DNA of 37,896 nucleotides, from assembly GCA_900321425.1 (NCBI GenBank), contig ONWA01000029.1, forward strand, positions 1-37,896, read 5' to 3'. The first letter of the stretch is position 1. The number at the start of each line of letters is the position of its first letter. A model generated the notes under the pieces. The model worked only from the letters and a program-made list of their open reading frames with translations. It ran no database searches and was not told where the DNA came from. Source of the DNA: an uncultured Prevotellaceae bacterium (GTDB lineage: Bacteria > Bacteroidota > Bacteroidia > Bacteroidales > Bacteroidaceae). Shown here piece after piece: positions 5,814 to 14,673 of this stretch. The translations under genes were made by a program, and so were the position numbers.

Positions 5814-7415
5814 CTTGAGCAAATAGATGCCTTCGGGTAGGGTGCGGATGCCGATACTGCGTCCTGGCTCCCAGTAGACGGTGGACAGGATGGCACCTTG
5901 CAATGTCTCTATGGTGACATAGTTCGCATCGAGTACAACAGGGCGTTCGGGAAGACGCAGATGCTTACCGTCGTTTTTCAGGAATGGCATCTTACTGATG
6001 ACCTGTCGCTGGCGCGACGACTCACTATAGGCTGCCGTCTTACTCTCCTGACCATAGCGGTTGGCAGCGGTGACGGCGTAGTTGAGTTCTATGTTTTCCG
6101 GATGGGGAACACGGATGCGGTTGTCCATCAGTCGTGTAGCCACCAGTTGCTGAGCGTTGGTGATATCGACCTCTTCATCGGTTGTGGCATAGAGATGATA
6201 TAATAAATAAGGTGTATCCGAAGGGTCTTTGGCACCAAACCATTCGAGTTCATCCGCTGTCGCTCCTCGTTTGATGCGAAGGTAGGATGGGGCAGAAGGG
6301 GCTGTCGTTTCACTCCATTCCATCGCAGGCACCAAGGCCGGATATTCGTTAAAGCGACACGTGAAGTCATATATGCCTTTAGTATTGTCTGTCAGGAACT
6401 TAGAACGGAAGAATGCTTGTCCTAATCCTGCCTGTCGACTCACGCTCATCTCACGTTCTATGACCTCAAGGTCCCAATTACCCTCACGGGGTGAGAGCAT
6501 ATAGACGCCTAAGCCCGCAGCGACCATTCGTCCGGCGGCGTTCTCCTGCCAGTCGAGGGCGAACGGATAGAACTGGTTGCCTTTGAAGTACATCATGGGG
6601 AAGATGGCATCCATCCATCCTCGGCGCAACCATTCCTGAGCATCCTGACAACCTTTGGTATAAGCATTCCAGCCGCGACTGCTGTAGTGGCGTAGGTCGT
6701 CATACTTACCGATGGGTGAGCATGACATCTTTACCCAAGGCTTACGCGCTTTAACCACACGGTGGATGCGTTGTACGATAGAAGTGATATGTGCCCTTGC
6801 CTGTGTACGGGAGATTTTGAGCTTCCATGTCTCAGGATAGCGGATATAGTCGAGGTGGATGCCGTCGATATCGTAGTTGCGCACAATCTCATCACAAAGG
6901 TCGGCCAGATAGCGACCTGTTGTTTCTTGTTCTGGGTCCATGAACCCGTCTTCACCGATATGTCGGATCAGCCAAGGGAATTGGGTGCGAAGTCGTCTGC
7001 ATCCCAGTGTGTTCCATTTACCGACGGGGATGGTGACCACCCAGGCATGACATTCCATTCCTCGTCGATGACACTCATCGATGGCGAATTGCAGCGCATC
7101 GTAGCCTGGTGAACGACCAGGAACGCCCGAAAGACAGCCGTCCCACGGTTCGATGGCAGAAGGATAAATCACCGTTCCGCGAACGCGTGTCTGTATAAGA
7201 ATGGTATTGATATGAACCCGTTGTAACTGGTCGAGAATCCTACGTAACTCGTTTTTCTGCACTTCAATGGACTGTGCCGACTGGGCATAGCTGTGTGGCC
7301 AGTCGATGCCTCCGATAGTGGTGAGCCACACCGCTCTTATCTCCTGTTTGGGGCTCTGAGCAAACAAAGGGAGGGTGAAATACCAGAAGGCAAGGATGGA
7401 TAGTATGACTTTCAA
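5757..7415 (-). CDS. Secreted glycosyl hydrolase-like 10 (DUF187/GHL10) protein
   Basis: The 552-residue exported protein belongs to the GHL10 family, related to E. coli DigH, which cleaves denuded peptidoglycan glycans. A signal peptide (MKVILSILAFWYFTLPLFA, then QS) precedes EIRAVWLTTIGGIDWP, the usual barrel start. NTILIQTRVRGTVIYPS, GMECHAWV and YDIDGIHLDYIRYPE are the core motifs. A fibronectin-III-like region follows, and the C-terminal 55 or so residues resemble a type IX secretion sorting domain. The start is the TTG at 7415: a frame from 7472 is open, but the promoter's -7 element (7443-7450) lies inside it, and the TTG gives a clean signal peptide. The substrate is probably bacterial or host glycan and cannot be fixed from sequence. 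Confidence 0.85.
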   Translation of the reverse strand: MKVILSILAFWYFTLPLFAQSPKQEIRAVWLTTIGGIDWPHSYAQSAQSIEVQKNELRRILDQLQRVHINTILIQTRVRGTVIYPSAIEPWDGCLSGVPGRSPGYDALQFAIDECHRRGMECHAWVVTIPVGKWNTLGCRRLRTQFPWLIRHIGEDGFMDPEQETTGRYLADLCDEIVRNYDIDGIHLDYIRYPETWKLKISRTQARAHITSIVQRIHRVVKARKPWVKMSCSPIGKYDDLRHYSSRGWNAYTKGCQDAQEWLRRGWMDAIFPMMYFKGNQFYPFALDWQENAAGRMVAAGLGVYMLSPREGNWDLEVIEREMSVSRQAGLGQAFFRSKFLTDNTKGIYDFTCRFNEYPALVPAMEWSETTAPSAPSYLRIKRGATADELEWFGAKDPSDTPYLLYHLYATTDEEVDITNAQQLVATRLMDNRIRVPHPENIELNYAVTAANRYGQESKTAAYSESSRQRQVISKMPFLKNDGKHLRLPERPVVLDANYVTIETLQGAILSTVYWEPGRSIGIRTLPEGIYLLKSMGRKGVTHRLAYFVIRR

Positions 7416-7442
7416 AATTCTTCTTTTTTTAGAAATTTCGTG

Positions 7443-7473
7443 CAAAGTTAGAATATTTTTTCCATATTTCAAA
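7443..7473 (-). promoter_or_regulatory. Promoter of the GHL10 gene
   Basis: On the minus strand TTTG (7470-7473), a 19-bp spacer and TAACTTTG (7443-7450) form a full consensus. Transcription would start near 7436, which forces translation to begin downstream, at the TTG at 7415. Confidence 0.75.
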
Positions 7474-7482
7474 TAAAAGCAT

Positions 7483-7490
7483 TACTTTTG
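7483..7490 (+). promoter_or_regulatory. -7 element of the cstA operon
   Basis: TACTTTTG fits TAnnTTTG and lies 27 bp before the cstA start. No TTTG is found at the proper distance upstream. The two divergent promoters are packed into about 50 bp and may interfere with each other. Confidence 0.5.
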
Positions 7491-7517
7491 CAGAAATTTT
7501 AGTTTAGAATAAGGAAA

Positions 7518-8981
7518 ATGATATCGTTTACGTTAAGTCTCCTGGCTCTCATATTGGGCTATTTCCTGTATGGACGTTTTGTTGAGAAAGTATTTGGTCC
7601 TGATAATCGTAAGACTCCCGCCATTGCCAAAGCTGACGGTCTGGACTTCGTAGTGCTTCCCAACTGGAAGGTCTTTATGATTCAATTTCTGAATATTGCC
7701 GGTACAGGTCCAATCTTCGGTGCTATCATGGGCGCAAAGTTCGGTCCTGTTGCTTATCTGTGGATTGTGCTGGGTTGTATCTTTGCAGGAGCTACTCACG
7801 ACTATCTGAGTGGTATGCTGTCGATGCGAAACGATGGAGCCGGACTGCCTATACTCGTTGGCAAATATTTAGGAAAGCCTGCCAAAGTGTTGATGTTGGT
7901 TTTCACTGTTCTGCTTCTGACCATGGTGGGTACGGTGTTTGTCTATTCTCCTGCCGAGATACTGCACTCGATGTGGGGTGATACACAGTTTTGGGCAATT
8001 ATCATCTTTATCTATTATATCATCGCTACGATGTTGCCTATTGATAAAGTCATAGGTAAGATATATCCGCTTTTCGCTTTCTCACTGCTGTTCATGGCAG
8101 CAGCTCTGATGATATGGCTGTTCCTTCACTGGCCGACAGTACCAGAATTGTGGACGAACTTTTACAATATGGGTGCTGCTACCGAGCCTGAAACGTGGAA
8201 GGATGCGATCTTCCCTGCCTTGTTTATTACGGTGGCCTGTGGTGCTATTTCCGGATTCCATGCTACGCAGAGTCCGCTGATGGCCCGTTGTATCAAGAGC
8301 GAGAAGATGGGACGTCCTATTTTCTACGGGGCCATGATAACGGAGGGACTGGTTGCGTTGATATGGGCCACTGTCGCATCATGGTTCTTCTATGGAGAAC
8401 CTGCTCCGGGCTATGCCCTGATAGCAGCTGCTACAGACGGTTTCCACACATCGGCTCCTGCAGTGGTGAACCTTGTTTGCAACGATTGGCTGGGGCTGGC
8501 AGGTGCCGTCCTTGCCATGCTTGGTGTGGTGGCAGCACCTATCACCTCGGGTGATACAGCCCTCCGTAGTGCACGACTGATTGTGGCTGAGTGGCTGAAA
8601 CTCGACCAGCGTCCCATTGCCAAGCGACTGATCATTTGTATCCCTTTGTTCTTGTGCAGTTTTGGTATGCTGCTGTGGCAGGTAGAAAATCCTGATGGAT
8701 TCAATACGATATGGCAGTATTTTGGCTGGAGTAACCAGACACTCTCTGTCTTTACATTGTGGACACTGACGGTATATTTGGCCAGAGAGAAGAAACCATA
8801 TTGGGTGACCCTGATCCCTGCATTATTCATGACGACCGTTTGTTCTACCTATCTGTTTATTTCCAAGCAGGCACTCCAACTGCCAGAGCCACTGGCCTAC
8901 AGTCTGGGAGGAATCTGCTTGTTGATTGCCATCGTGTGGTTCTTCTTGTGGTTGCGTAAATACCAGCGGTCTGTTCAATAA
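7518..8981 (+). CDS. cstA: CstA-family carbon starvation/pyruvate or peptide transporter
   Basis: This 487-residue inner-membrane protein with about 12 or more transmembrane helices belongs to the CstA family. PNWKVFMIQFLNIAGTGPIFGAI is the hallmark N-terminal region (shown from 7659); FAGATHDYLSGMLSMRN and SGFHATQSPLMARC follow. It is much shorter than E. coli CstA (about 700 residues) and matches the short form common in Bacteroidetes. E. coli family members import peptides (CstA) or pyruvate (BtsT); the substrate here is not readable. It heads a run of four tightly spaced genes ending at the terminator at 12110. A short AAGGA sits before the ATG. Confidence 0.92.
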   Translation: MISFTLSLLALILGYFLYGRFVEKVFGPDNRKTPAIAKADGLDFVVLPNWKVFMIQFLNIAGTGPIFGAIMGAKFGPVAYLWIVLGCIFAGATHDYLSGMLSMRNDGAGLPILVGKYLGKPAKVLMLVFTVLLLTMVGTVFVYSPAEILHSMWGDTQFWAIIIFIYYIIATMLPIDKVIGKIYPLFAFSLLFMAAALMIWLFLHWPTVPELWTNFYNMGAATEPETWKDAIFPALFITVACGAISGFHATQSPLMARCIKSEKMGRPIFYGAMITEGLVALIWATVASWFFYGEPAPGYALIAAATDGFHTSAPAVVNLVCNDWLGLAGAVLAMLGVVAAPITSGDTALRSARLIVAEWLKLDQRPIAKRLIICIPLFLCSFGMLLWQVENPDGFNTIWQYFGWSNQTLSVFTLWTLTVYLAREKKPYWVTLIPALFMTTVCSTYLFISKQALQLPEPLAYSLGGICLLIAIVWFFLWLRKYQRSVQ

Positions 8982-8990
8982 TATAATAAG

Positions 8991-9479
8991 ATGCGAAGAC
9001 TATTATGTACGCTGACTGTCGTGCTGTCCTCCTTAGCCGGTTATGCACAGTTTGAGATGAGCAAGATCTATATCGGAGGCGCACTCTCCAGTTTGGACTT
9101 GAGTTATAACGGATTGCGTAAGGGCCATATCGGTCTGAGTGGCATGGGTGGTTATTTCTTTCGCGACAATCTGTTGGCTCTCGGCCGTGTGGGCTATGAG
9201 AAGCAGAAAGATATGCATGCGCTACTCACCCTGGGCGTGGGAGGTCGGTATTATATTATCCGCAACGGACTGTATGTGGGATTGAGTGCCACCTATAAGC
9301 ACAGTAGTGAATATAATGATTTCCTGCCTGGTGTACAGATAGGATATGCCTTCTTTGTCAGTCGTACGGTGACTATAGAGCCTGAGATTTATTACGATCA
9401 GAGCTTTAAAAACCATAAAGACAGAAGTACTGTGGGACTGCGTGTCGGTGTTGGCGTTTATCTAAATAACAAAAAATAA
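8991..9479 (+). CDS. Small outer-membrane beta-barrel protein
   Basis: The 162-residue product has a Sec signal peptide (about residues 1-19, ending GYAQ). A series of alternating hydrophobic/polar beta strands rich in glycine and aromatic residues follows, for example KIYIGGALSSLDLSYN, YIIRNGLYVGLSATYKH and VGLRVGVGVYL. This is the pattern of an eight-stranded outer-membrane barrel. There is no recognisable enzymatic motif. It starts 9 bp after cstA and ends 20 bp before nadC, so it is transcribed with them. Whether it takes part in uptake of the CstA substrate is unknown. Confidence 0.7.
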   Translation: MRRLLCTLTVVLSSLAGYAQFEMSKIYIGGALSSLDLSYNGLRKGHIGLSGMGGYFFRDNLLALGRVGYEKQKDMHALLTLGVGGRYYIIRNGLYVGLSATYKHSSEYNDFLPGVQIGYAFFVSRTVTIEPEIYYDQSFKNHKDRSTVGLRVGVGVYLNNKK

Positions 9480-9499
9480 TTCATCAAATATCAAGGCTT

Positions 9500-10384
9500 A
9501 TGTTGACTGTAGATTTTATGAGTCGTGCACTTTCTGATGCACAGTTAAAAGAACTTGTCGACCGACTGATAGACCTCTCTTTCGCTGAGGATATCGGTGA
9601 CGGTGATCACACTACACTCTGTTGCATCCCTGAAGATGCGATGGGAAAATCGAGACTGTTGATTAAGGAAGACGGTATCCTGGCAGGTGTTGAAATTGCC
9701 AAGGAGGTATTTCACCGTTTTGATCCCACCATGCAAGTAGAGGTGCTCATGGGCGATGGTACTCGTGTCAAGAAAGGTGACGTGGCGATGATTGTCACAG
9801 GTAAGGTACGCTCTTTGTTACAGACAGAGCGACTGATGTTGAACATCATGCAACGAATGAGCGGTATCGCTACTATGACCGATAAGTATGTGCAGCACCT
9901 GAAAGGAACGAAGACCCGTGTGCTCGACACCCGTAAGACAACTCCAGGTATGCGTATGCTGGAGAAGGAGGCGGTGAAGATAGGTGGCGGCTGTAACCAT
10001 CGTATCGGTCTCTTCGATATGATTCTCCTGAAGGATAATCATGTAGACTTCTCGGGAGGTATCACCAATGCCATCGACCGGTGTCATGCTTATCTGAAAG
10101 AAAAAGGCCTCGACCTGAAGATAGAGATCGAAGTCCGCTCATTCGAAGAACTGCAGCAGGTGCTCGATCATGGCGGCGTAGACCGTATCATGCTCGATAA
10201 CTTCTCTGTGCCCGATACGAAGAAAGCGGTGGATATCATCGCTGGGCGCTACGAGACGGAGTCGTCGGGAGGTATTACCTTCGACACCATCCGCGACTAT
10301 GCCGAGCAAGGTGTGGACTTTATCTCCGTGGGTGCGCTGACACACTCGGTAAAAGGACTGGATATGTCATTTAAAGCTTGCTAA
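9500..10384 (+). CDS. nadC: Nicotinate-nucleotide pyrophosphorylase (carboxylating)
   Basis: The 294-residue quinolinate phosphoribosyltransferase converts quinolinate and PRPP to nicotinate mononucleotide, CO2 and pyrophosphate in de novo NAD synthesis. The signature VLDTRKTTPGMRMLEKEAV (residues 141-159) carries R145 and K146 for phosphate binding. GGGCNHRIGLFDMILLKDNH (162-181) and IEIEVRSFEEL complete the active site. DRIMLDNFS and the late FISVGALTHSVKGLDMS are also typical. The ATG at 9518 (residue 7) is an alternative start. nadA and nadB are not next to it. Confidence 0.96.
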   Translation: MLTVDFMSRALSDAQLKELVDRLIDLSFAEDIGDGDHTTLCCIPEDAMGKSRLLIKEDGILAGVEIAKEVFHRFDPTMQVEVLMGDGTRVKKGDVAMIVTGKVRSLLQTERLMLNIMQRMSGIATMTDKYVQHLKGTKTRVLDTRKTTPGMRMLEKEAVKIGGGCNHRIGLFDMILLKDNHVDFSGGITNAIDRCHAYLKEKGLDLKIEIEVRSFEELQQVLDHGGVDRIMLDNFSVPDTKKAVDIIAGRYETESSGGITFDTIRDYAEQGVDFISVGALTHSVKGLDMSFKAC

Positions 10385-10385
10385 T

Positions 10386-12092
10386 ATGAAAAGAAGTGTT
10401 GTGTTTTCCCTCTTGTTGGCTAGTACTGCCTACGCGGTGGCTTGTACCAACTTTATCGTGGGAAAGAAAGCCTCAGCCGACGGAGCTGTGTATGTAACTT
10501 ATAATGCCGATTCATACGGTGCCTTTATGCCTCTTTATCATTATCCTGCCGCCAAGCATCAGACTGGTGAGCGTCGGAAGGTATATGAGTGGGATACCAA
10601 CAAGTATCTGGGTGATATCGCTGAGGCACCAGAGACCTGGAACGTTATCGGTAATACCAACGAATGGCAGGTGACCATCGGCGAAACGACCTTTGGAGGT
10701 AGGGAGGAAATGACGGACTCTACCGGTGTAATAGACTATGGATCACTGATTTATATCACCTTACAGCGGGCTAAGACCGCTCGTGAGGCGTTGCAAATCA
10801 TGACCTCGCTTGTGGAGGAGTATGGTTACTACTCTGAAGGCGAGACCTTCTCTGTAGCCGATGCCAATGAAGCGTGGATGTTGGAGATGATGGGATGCGG
10901 TCCTGATCGTAGTAAGTCGGCTGAACGTACCGTCTGGGTGGCAGTACGTATTCCTGACAATGCGATTGCTGCTCATGCGAACCAGAGCCGTATCACCCGT
11001 TTCCTGGACGGTCGCTTTACGCCCGTGAAGATGAAAGACCTGATGAAGAAATATCCAGTCGACGGTAAGAAAGCGATTCCTAACCTGGTGGTTTACTCAT
11101 CAAATGTGGTTGACTATGCACGTAGGATGGGGTGGTATACCGGTAAAGACGAGGATTTCTCGTATAATGCTGCTTATGCAGCCCCCGATTTCAGCGGACG
11201 CCGATACTGTGAGGCCCGTGTGTGGAGCTTCTTCAACCGTTTTGCTGACGATTTCTCGGCTTATGTGCCATATGCTGAAGGAAAAGAAGATAATACGACG
11301 CCTATGCCGTTATGGATTATTCCCAACAAGCAGGTAACCCTGCAGGATTTGCGTGCTGCGATGCGTGATCATTATGAGGGAACACCATTTGCGCTCGATT
11401 CAGACATTGGTGGCGGTATCTTCGCCATGCCATATCGTCCTGCTCCACTCTCGTTCAAGGTCGATGAGCAGGAAGCATTCAACGAACGTCCAACCTCAAC
11501 GGTGCAGACAGCATGGTCGTTTATTTCGCAGATGCGCTCTTGGCTGCCTCGTGAGGTAGGCGGTTGCTTCTGGTTTGGCAATGATGACGGCAACATGATA
11601 GCCTATACCCCTATGTATAATTGTATGACCCGTTTACCCAAGTGCTATTCTGGAGAGGGTGCTGATGATGTGACCTTTTCGATGGATAATGCCTTCTGGG
11701 TGTGCAACTGGGTGAGCAACATGATCTATCCCCGATATTCGATGATGTTCCCGTCGCTGCAGGAGGTACGCGACTCGCTAGAGGCATCGTATGACAAATG
11801 TCAAGCAGAGATAGAACGTCAGGCTACGGCACTACCGGTACAAGAACGGGTGGAGTTCCTGACAAAATATAGTGTATCGAAGGGTGATGAGATGATTGAA
11901 CGCTGGAGACAGTTAGCTTATTTCCTTATCGTAAAATATAACGATATGGCGATCAAACCGACAGAAGGCACGCAGTTTAAACGGAGTCCGTACGGAAGAG
12001 GAGCCCGGTTGATGCGTCCTGGATATGACAAATCCTTTGCGCGAGAACTGATTCGCCAGACAGGAGACAAGTTCCTGGTGCCGAAAAAGTAG
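10386..12092 (+). CDS. C69-family dipeptidase (Ntn hydrolase)
   Basis: This 568-residue exported dipeptidase of family C69 (PepD-like) begins one base after nadC. A signal peptide ends just before Cys20 in AVACTNFIVG; that cysteine is the N-terminal nucleophile freed by processing, as in characterised family members. Family blocks include WNVIGNTNEWQVTIGETTFGG (shown from 10638) and YGYYSEGETFSVADANEAWMLE. Q-S-R-I-T-R-F near residue 203 and GGCFWFGNDDGNMIAYTPMY are also present. It would release dipeptides in the periplasm for uptake. The same AVAC segment superficially resembles a lipobox, but the nucleophile reading fits the family better. A strong terminator follows. Confidence 0.93.
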   Translation: MKRSVVFSLLLASTAYAVACTNFIVGKKASADGAVYVTYNADSYGAFMPLYHYPAAKHQTGERRKVYEWDTNKYLGDIAEAPETWNVIGNTNEWQVTIGETTFGGREEMTDSTGVIDYGSLIYITLQRAKTAREALQIMTSLVEEYGYYSEGETFSVADANEAWMLEMMGCGPDRSKSAERTVWVAVRIPDNAIAAHANQSRITRFLDGRFTPVKMKDLMKKYPVDGKKAIPNLVVYSSNVVDYARRMGWYTGKDEDFSYNAAYAAPDFSGRRYCEARVWSFFNRFADDFSAYVPYAEGKEDNTTPMPLWIIPNKQVTLQDLRAAMRDHYEGTPFALDSDIGGGIFAMPYRPAPLSFKVDEQEAFNERPTSTVQTAWSFISQMRSWLPREVGGCFWFGNDDGNMIAYTPMYNCMTRLPKCYSGEGADDVTFSMDNAFWVCNWVSNMIYPRYSMMFPSLQEVRDSLEASYDKCQAEIERQATALPVQERVEFLTKYSVSKGDEMIERWRQLAYFLIVKYNDMAIKPTEGTQFKRSPYGRGARLMRPGYDKSFARELIRQTGDKFLVPKK

Positions 12093-12109
12093 GCGATTGA
12101 ACGAAATTG

Positions 12110-12150
12110 AAATGGATCATGGGAATTTTCTCATGATTCATTTTTTATTT
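12110..12150 (+). terminator. Rho-independent terminator of the cstA-nadC-dipeptidase run
   Basis: A 15-bp stem (12110-12124 with 12129-12143, two G-U pairs) closes a 4-nt loop and runs into TTTTTTATTT. This is the strongest intrinsic terminator in the window. Confidence 0.85.
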
Positions 12151-12160
12151 CTCCTTTTGA

Positions 12161-12244
12161 CTACTTCTCCTTTTGCTTGTTGAAGTAGATGATAACACCT
12201 AAAATGACCAAAATGATCACTGCAATAACATGTAACCAATCCAT
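12161..12244 (-). CDS. 27-residue single-span membrane microprotein
   Basis: On the minus strand an ATG at 12244 opens a 27-codon frame that ends in TAG. Its product starts MDWLHVIAVIILVILGV, carries one uninterrupted hydrophobic helix of about 16 residues (5-20), and ends with the basic tail YFNKQKEK. A -7 element (TATTTTTG, 12266-12273) lies just upstream, and the gene fits exactly between the terminator of the previous operon and the ftsY promoter. No family is known to me. The combination of start, promoter, hydrophobic core and charged end makes it more likely real than chance. Confidence 0.6.
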   Translation of the reverse strand: MDWLHVIAVIILVILGVIIYFNKQKEK

Positions 12245-12265
12245 AGCAATCTATTTTTATTGGTG

Positions 12266-12273
12266 CAAAAATA
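12266..12273 (-). promoter_or_regulatory. -7 element of the microprotein gene
   Basis: The minus strand reads TATTTTTG, a TAnnTTTG match, 21 bp before the ATG at 12244. No convincing -33 element is present. Confidence 0.45.
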
Positions 12274-12336
12274 ACAATAATTCTGCGGCTGTATGATGTG
12301 ATTTAAGGATTATTAATTAAAAATAATGGGATTTGT

Positions 12337-12367
12337 TTTGTCGTTACGTTGAATTGGCGTATTTTTG
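12337..12367 (+). promoter_or_regulatory. Promoter of the ftsY-rimO-HU-bat array
   Basis: TTTG (12337-12340), a 19-bp spacer and TATTTTTG (12360-12367) form a full consensus. Transcription would begin near 12374, so ftsY must start at the ATG at 12389 and not at the in-frame ATG at 12365. Confidence 0.8.
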
Positions 12368-12388
12368 CACTTCATAAGCATAGATATT

Positions 12389-13339
12389 ATGGGTATATTT
12401 GGATTTTTTGGAAAAAAAGACAAGGAGACACTGGATAAAGGGCTGGAGAAAACCAAGACCAGTGTGCTTGATAAACTGACACGTGCGGTAGCGGGCAAGT
12501 CGAAAGTTGATGACGATGTGTTAGACGACTTGGAGGAAGTGCTCATCACCAGTGATGTGGGTGTAGACACTACCTTGAAGATTATTGAACGAATCGAGGC
12601 TCGTGTGGCGCGTGATAAATATGTATCTACATCAGAACTCAACGATATCCTTCGTGATGAGATTGCTACATTGTTGGCTGAAAACGAGAAAAATGAGACA
12701 GAACAGCCTTCGCAAGGCAACAACGTTCCTTATGTGATTCTTGTTGTCGGGGTGAACGGTGTAGGCAAGACGACCACCATCGGTAAACTTGCATGGCAGT
12801 TCAAACAGGCAGGCAAGAAAGTGTACCTCGGTGCGGCGGATACGTTCCGTGCTGCTGCTGTAGAACAGTTATGCATATGGGGTGAACGGGTAGGAGTGCC
12901 TGTCATCAAACAACAGATGGGTAGCGATCCCGCTTCAGTAGCTTTTGATACGTTATCATCGGCCAAGGCCAATGGTGCTGATGTGGTATTGATAGATACG
13001 GCAGGACGACTGCATAACAAGGTCGGTCTGATGAATGAGCTGAAGAAAATCAAGGAAGTGATGAAAAAGGTGATTCCTGGTGCCCCAGACGAGGTGATGC
13101 TTGTGTTGGACGGCTCTACCGGTCAGAATGCCTTTGAGCAGGCAAAACAGTTTGCGGCTGTGACACAGATTACGTCGCTGGCCATTACAAAACTGGATGG
13201 AACAGCTAAAGGTGGCGTTGTGATAGGTATTAGCGACCAGTTGCAAGTACCCGTAAAATATATCGGTCTGGGTGAAGGAATGGAGGATCTTCAGGTATTT
13301 GACCGTCGTGAGTTTGTTGATTCCCTGTTTAAGAAATAA
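12389..13339 (+). CDS. ftsY: Signal recognition particle receptor FtsY
   Basis: The 316-residue SRP-receptor GTPase docks ribosome-SRP complexes at the inner membrane. It has a short N-terminal amphipathic start (MGIFGFFGKK) and no acidic A domain, as is usual in Bacteroidetes. The helical N domain runs to about residue 105. In the G domain GVNGVGKTT (121-129) is the P-loop, DTFRAAA (151-157) the G2 region, DTAGR (203-207) G3 and TKLDGTAKGG G4/G5. It is first in the long plus-strand array. The start is fixed by the promoter at 12337-12367. Confidence 0.97.
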   Translation: MGIFGFFGKKDKETLDKGLEKTKTSVLDKLTRAVAGKSKVDDDVLDDLEEVLITSDVGVDTTLKIIERIEARVARDKYVSTSELNDILRDEIATLLAENEKNETEQPSQGNNVPYVILVVGVNGVGKTTTIGKLAWQFKQAGKKVYLGAADTFRAAAVEQLCIWGERVGVPVIKQQMGSDPASVAFDTLSSAKANGADVVLIDTAGRLHNKVGLMNELKKIKEVMKKVIPGAPDEVMLVLDGSTGQNAFEQAKQFAAVTQITSLAITKLDGTAKGGVVIGISDQLQVPVKYIGLGEGMEDLQVFDRREFVDSLFKK

Positions 13340-13350
13340 TCTTTGAAGCA

Positions 13351-14673
13351 TTGAAGACAATAGACTTTATATCGCTCGGTTGTTCAAAGAATCTTGTGGA
13401 TAGTGAGATGCTGATGGGACTGATGGAAGCCAACGGTTTCCATTGTACTCATGACAGTGACCATCCTCAAGGAGAGATTGTTGTAGTGAATACTTGCGGG
13501 TTTATTGCCGATGCCAAGGAAGAGAGTATTAACACTATTCTGGAATTTGTACAGGCGAAAGCAGAGGGTAGAGTAAAGAAAATATTTGTGATGGGCTGTC
13601 TCTCAGAACGTTATCTGTCAGATCTTGAAGCAGAGATTCCGGAAGTTGACGGATGGTTTGGTAAGTTCAATTACCGAGAATTGTTGGATGTACTCTGTCG
13701 TGAAGAGCATCTTTCAGCCCCTTTGTGTACCAGTACTGTGCAGCGTCATTTGACAACACCTCGTCACTATGCTTATATAAAAATCAGCGAAGGTTGCGAT
13801 CGTCATTGTGCCTATTGTGCTATTCCCTTGATTACTGGGAAACATCAGAGCCGTCAGATGGATGAGATTCTTGAAGAGGTACGTTCTTTAGTGGCTCATG
13901 GAACCAAAGAATTTCAGGTCATTGCACAGGAACTGACCTATTATGGTGTGGATTTGACTGGTAAACAGCAAATCGCTGAACTCATCTCACGGATGGCTGA
14001 TATTGAGGGTGTGGAGTGGATTCGTTTGCATTATGCCTATCCCACGCATTTTCCATGGGAACTATTACAGGTGATGCGTGAAAAACCGAATGTCTGTAAA
14101 TATTTGGATATCGCACTCCAGCATATCTCCGACCATATGCTCTCGCGGATGCAGCGACATGTGACGAAAGAAGAAACCTACGAACTGATAAGAAGAATAC
14201 GTCGCGAGGTGCCAGGTATCCATCTTCGTACTACGCTGATGGTAGGCTTTCCAGGAGAGACCAATGCAGACTTCGATGAATTGGTGGAGTTTGTGAAATG
14301 GGCCCGTTTTGAACGGATGGGAGCTTTTGCCTATTCGGAAGAAGAGGGAACCTATTCAGAAAAACATTATGAAGATGATGTGCCGGAAGAGGTAAAACAA
14401 GCACGACTAGATAAGCTGATGCGGATACAACAACGTATCAGTGGTGAGTTGGAGGCCGAGAAAGTGGGAAAGATACTACGTGTCATCATTGACCGCAAGG
14501 AAGGTGAATACTATATCGGACGAACGGAGTTCTGCTCCCCAGAGGTAGACCCCGAGGTGCTGATTCCCGTGACGGAAGGTCCATTGATGCTGGGGGAATT
14601 CTACCAGGTGAAAGTGACCGATTCGGAAGAATTTGATATATATGGTAAAATAGTAAGACGAGATAACGCATGA
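13351..14673 (+). CDS. rimO: Ribosomal protein S12 methylthiotransferase RimO
   Basis: This 440-residue radical-SAM enzyme adds a methylthio group to an aspartate of ribosomal protein S12. The auxiliary-cluster cysteines C11, C49 and C83 lie in the N-terminal methylthiotransferase domain (LGCSKNLVDSE, VVVNTCGF, MGCLSER). The radical-SAM cluster is C149, C153 and C156 in EGCDRHCAYCAIP. A TRAM-like domain ends the protein (KILRVIIDRKEGEYYIGRTE). No ATG is present near the start; TTG at 13351 gives the expected N-terminus KTIDFISLGCSKN. It begins 11 bp after ftsY and overlaps the next gene by 4 bp (ATGA). Confidence 0.96.
   Translation: MKTIDFISLGCSKNLVDSEMLMGLMEANGFHCTHDSDHPQGEIVVVNTCGFIADAKEESINTILEFVQAKAEGRVKKIFVMGCLSERYLSDLEAEIPEVDGWFGKFNYRELLDVLCREEHLSAPLCTSTVQRHLTTPRHYAYIKISEGCDRHCAYCAIPLITGKHQSRQMDEILEEVRSLVAHGTKEFQVIAQELTYYGVDLTGKQQIAELISRMADIEGVEWIRLHYAYPTHFPWELLQVMREKPNVCKYLDIALQHISDHMLSRMQRHVTKEETYELIRRIRREVPGIHLRTTLMVGFPGETNADFDELVEFVKWARFERMGAFAYSEEEGTYSEKHYEDDVPEEVKQARLDKLMRIQQRISGELEAEKVGKILRVIIDRKEGEYYIGRTEFCSPEVDPEVLIPVTEGPLMLGEFYQVKVTDSEEFDIYGKIVRRDNA

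Noticed and set aside
10386-10448. Lipoprotein reading of the C69 dipeptidase leader (AVAC)
   Set aside because: In this family the same cysteine is the N-terminal nucleophile, followed by T-N-F, so ordinary signal cleavage fits better than lipidation.
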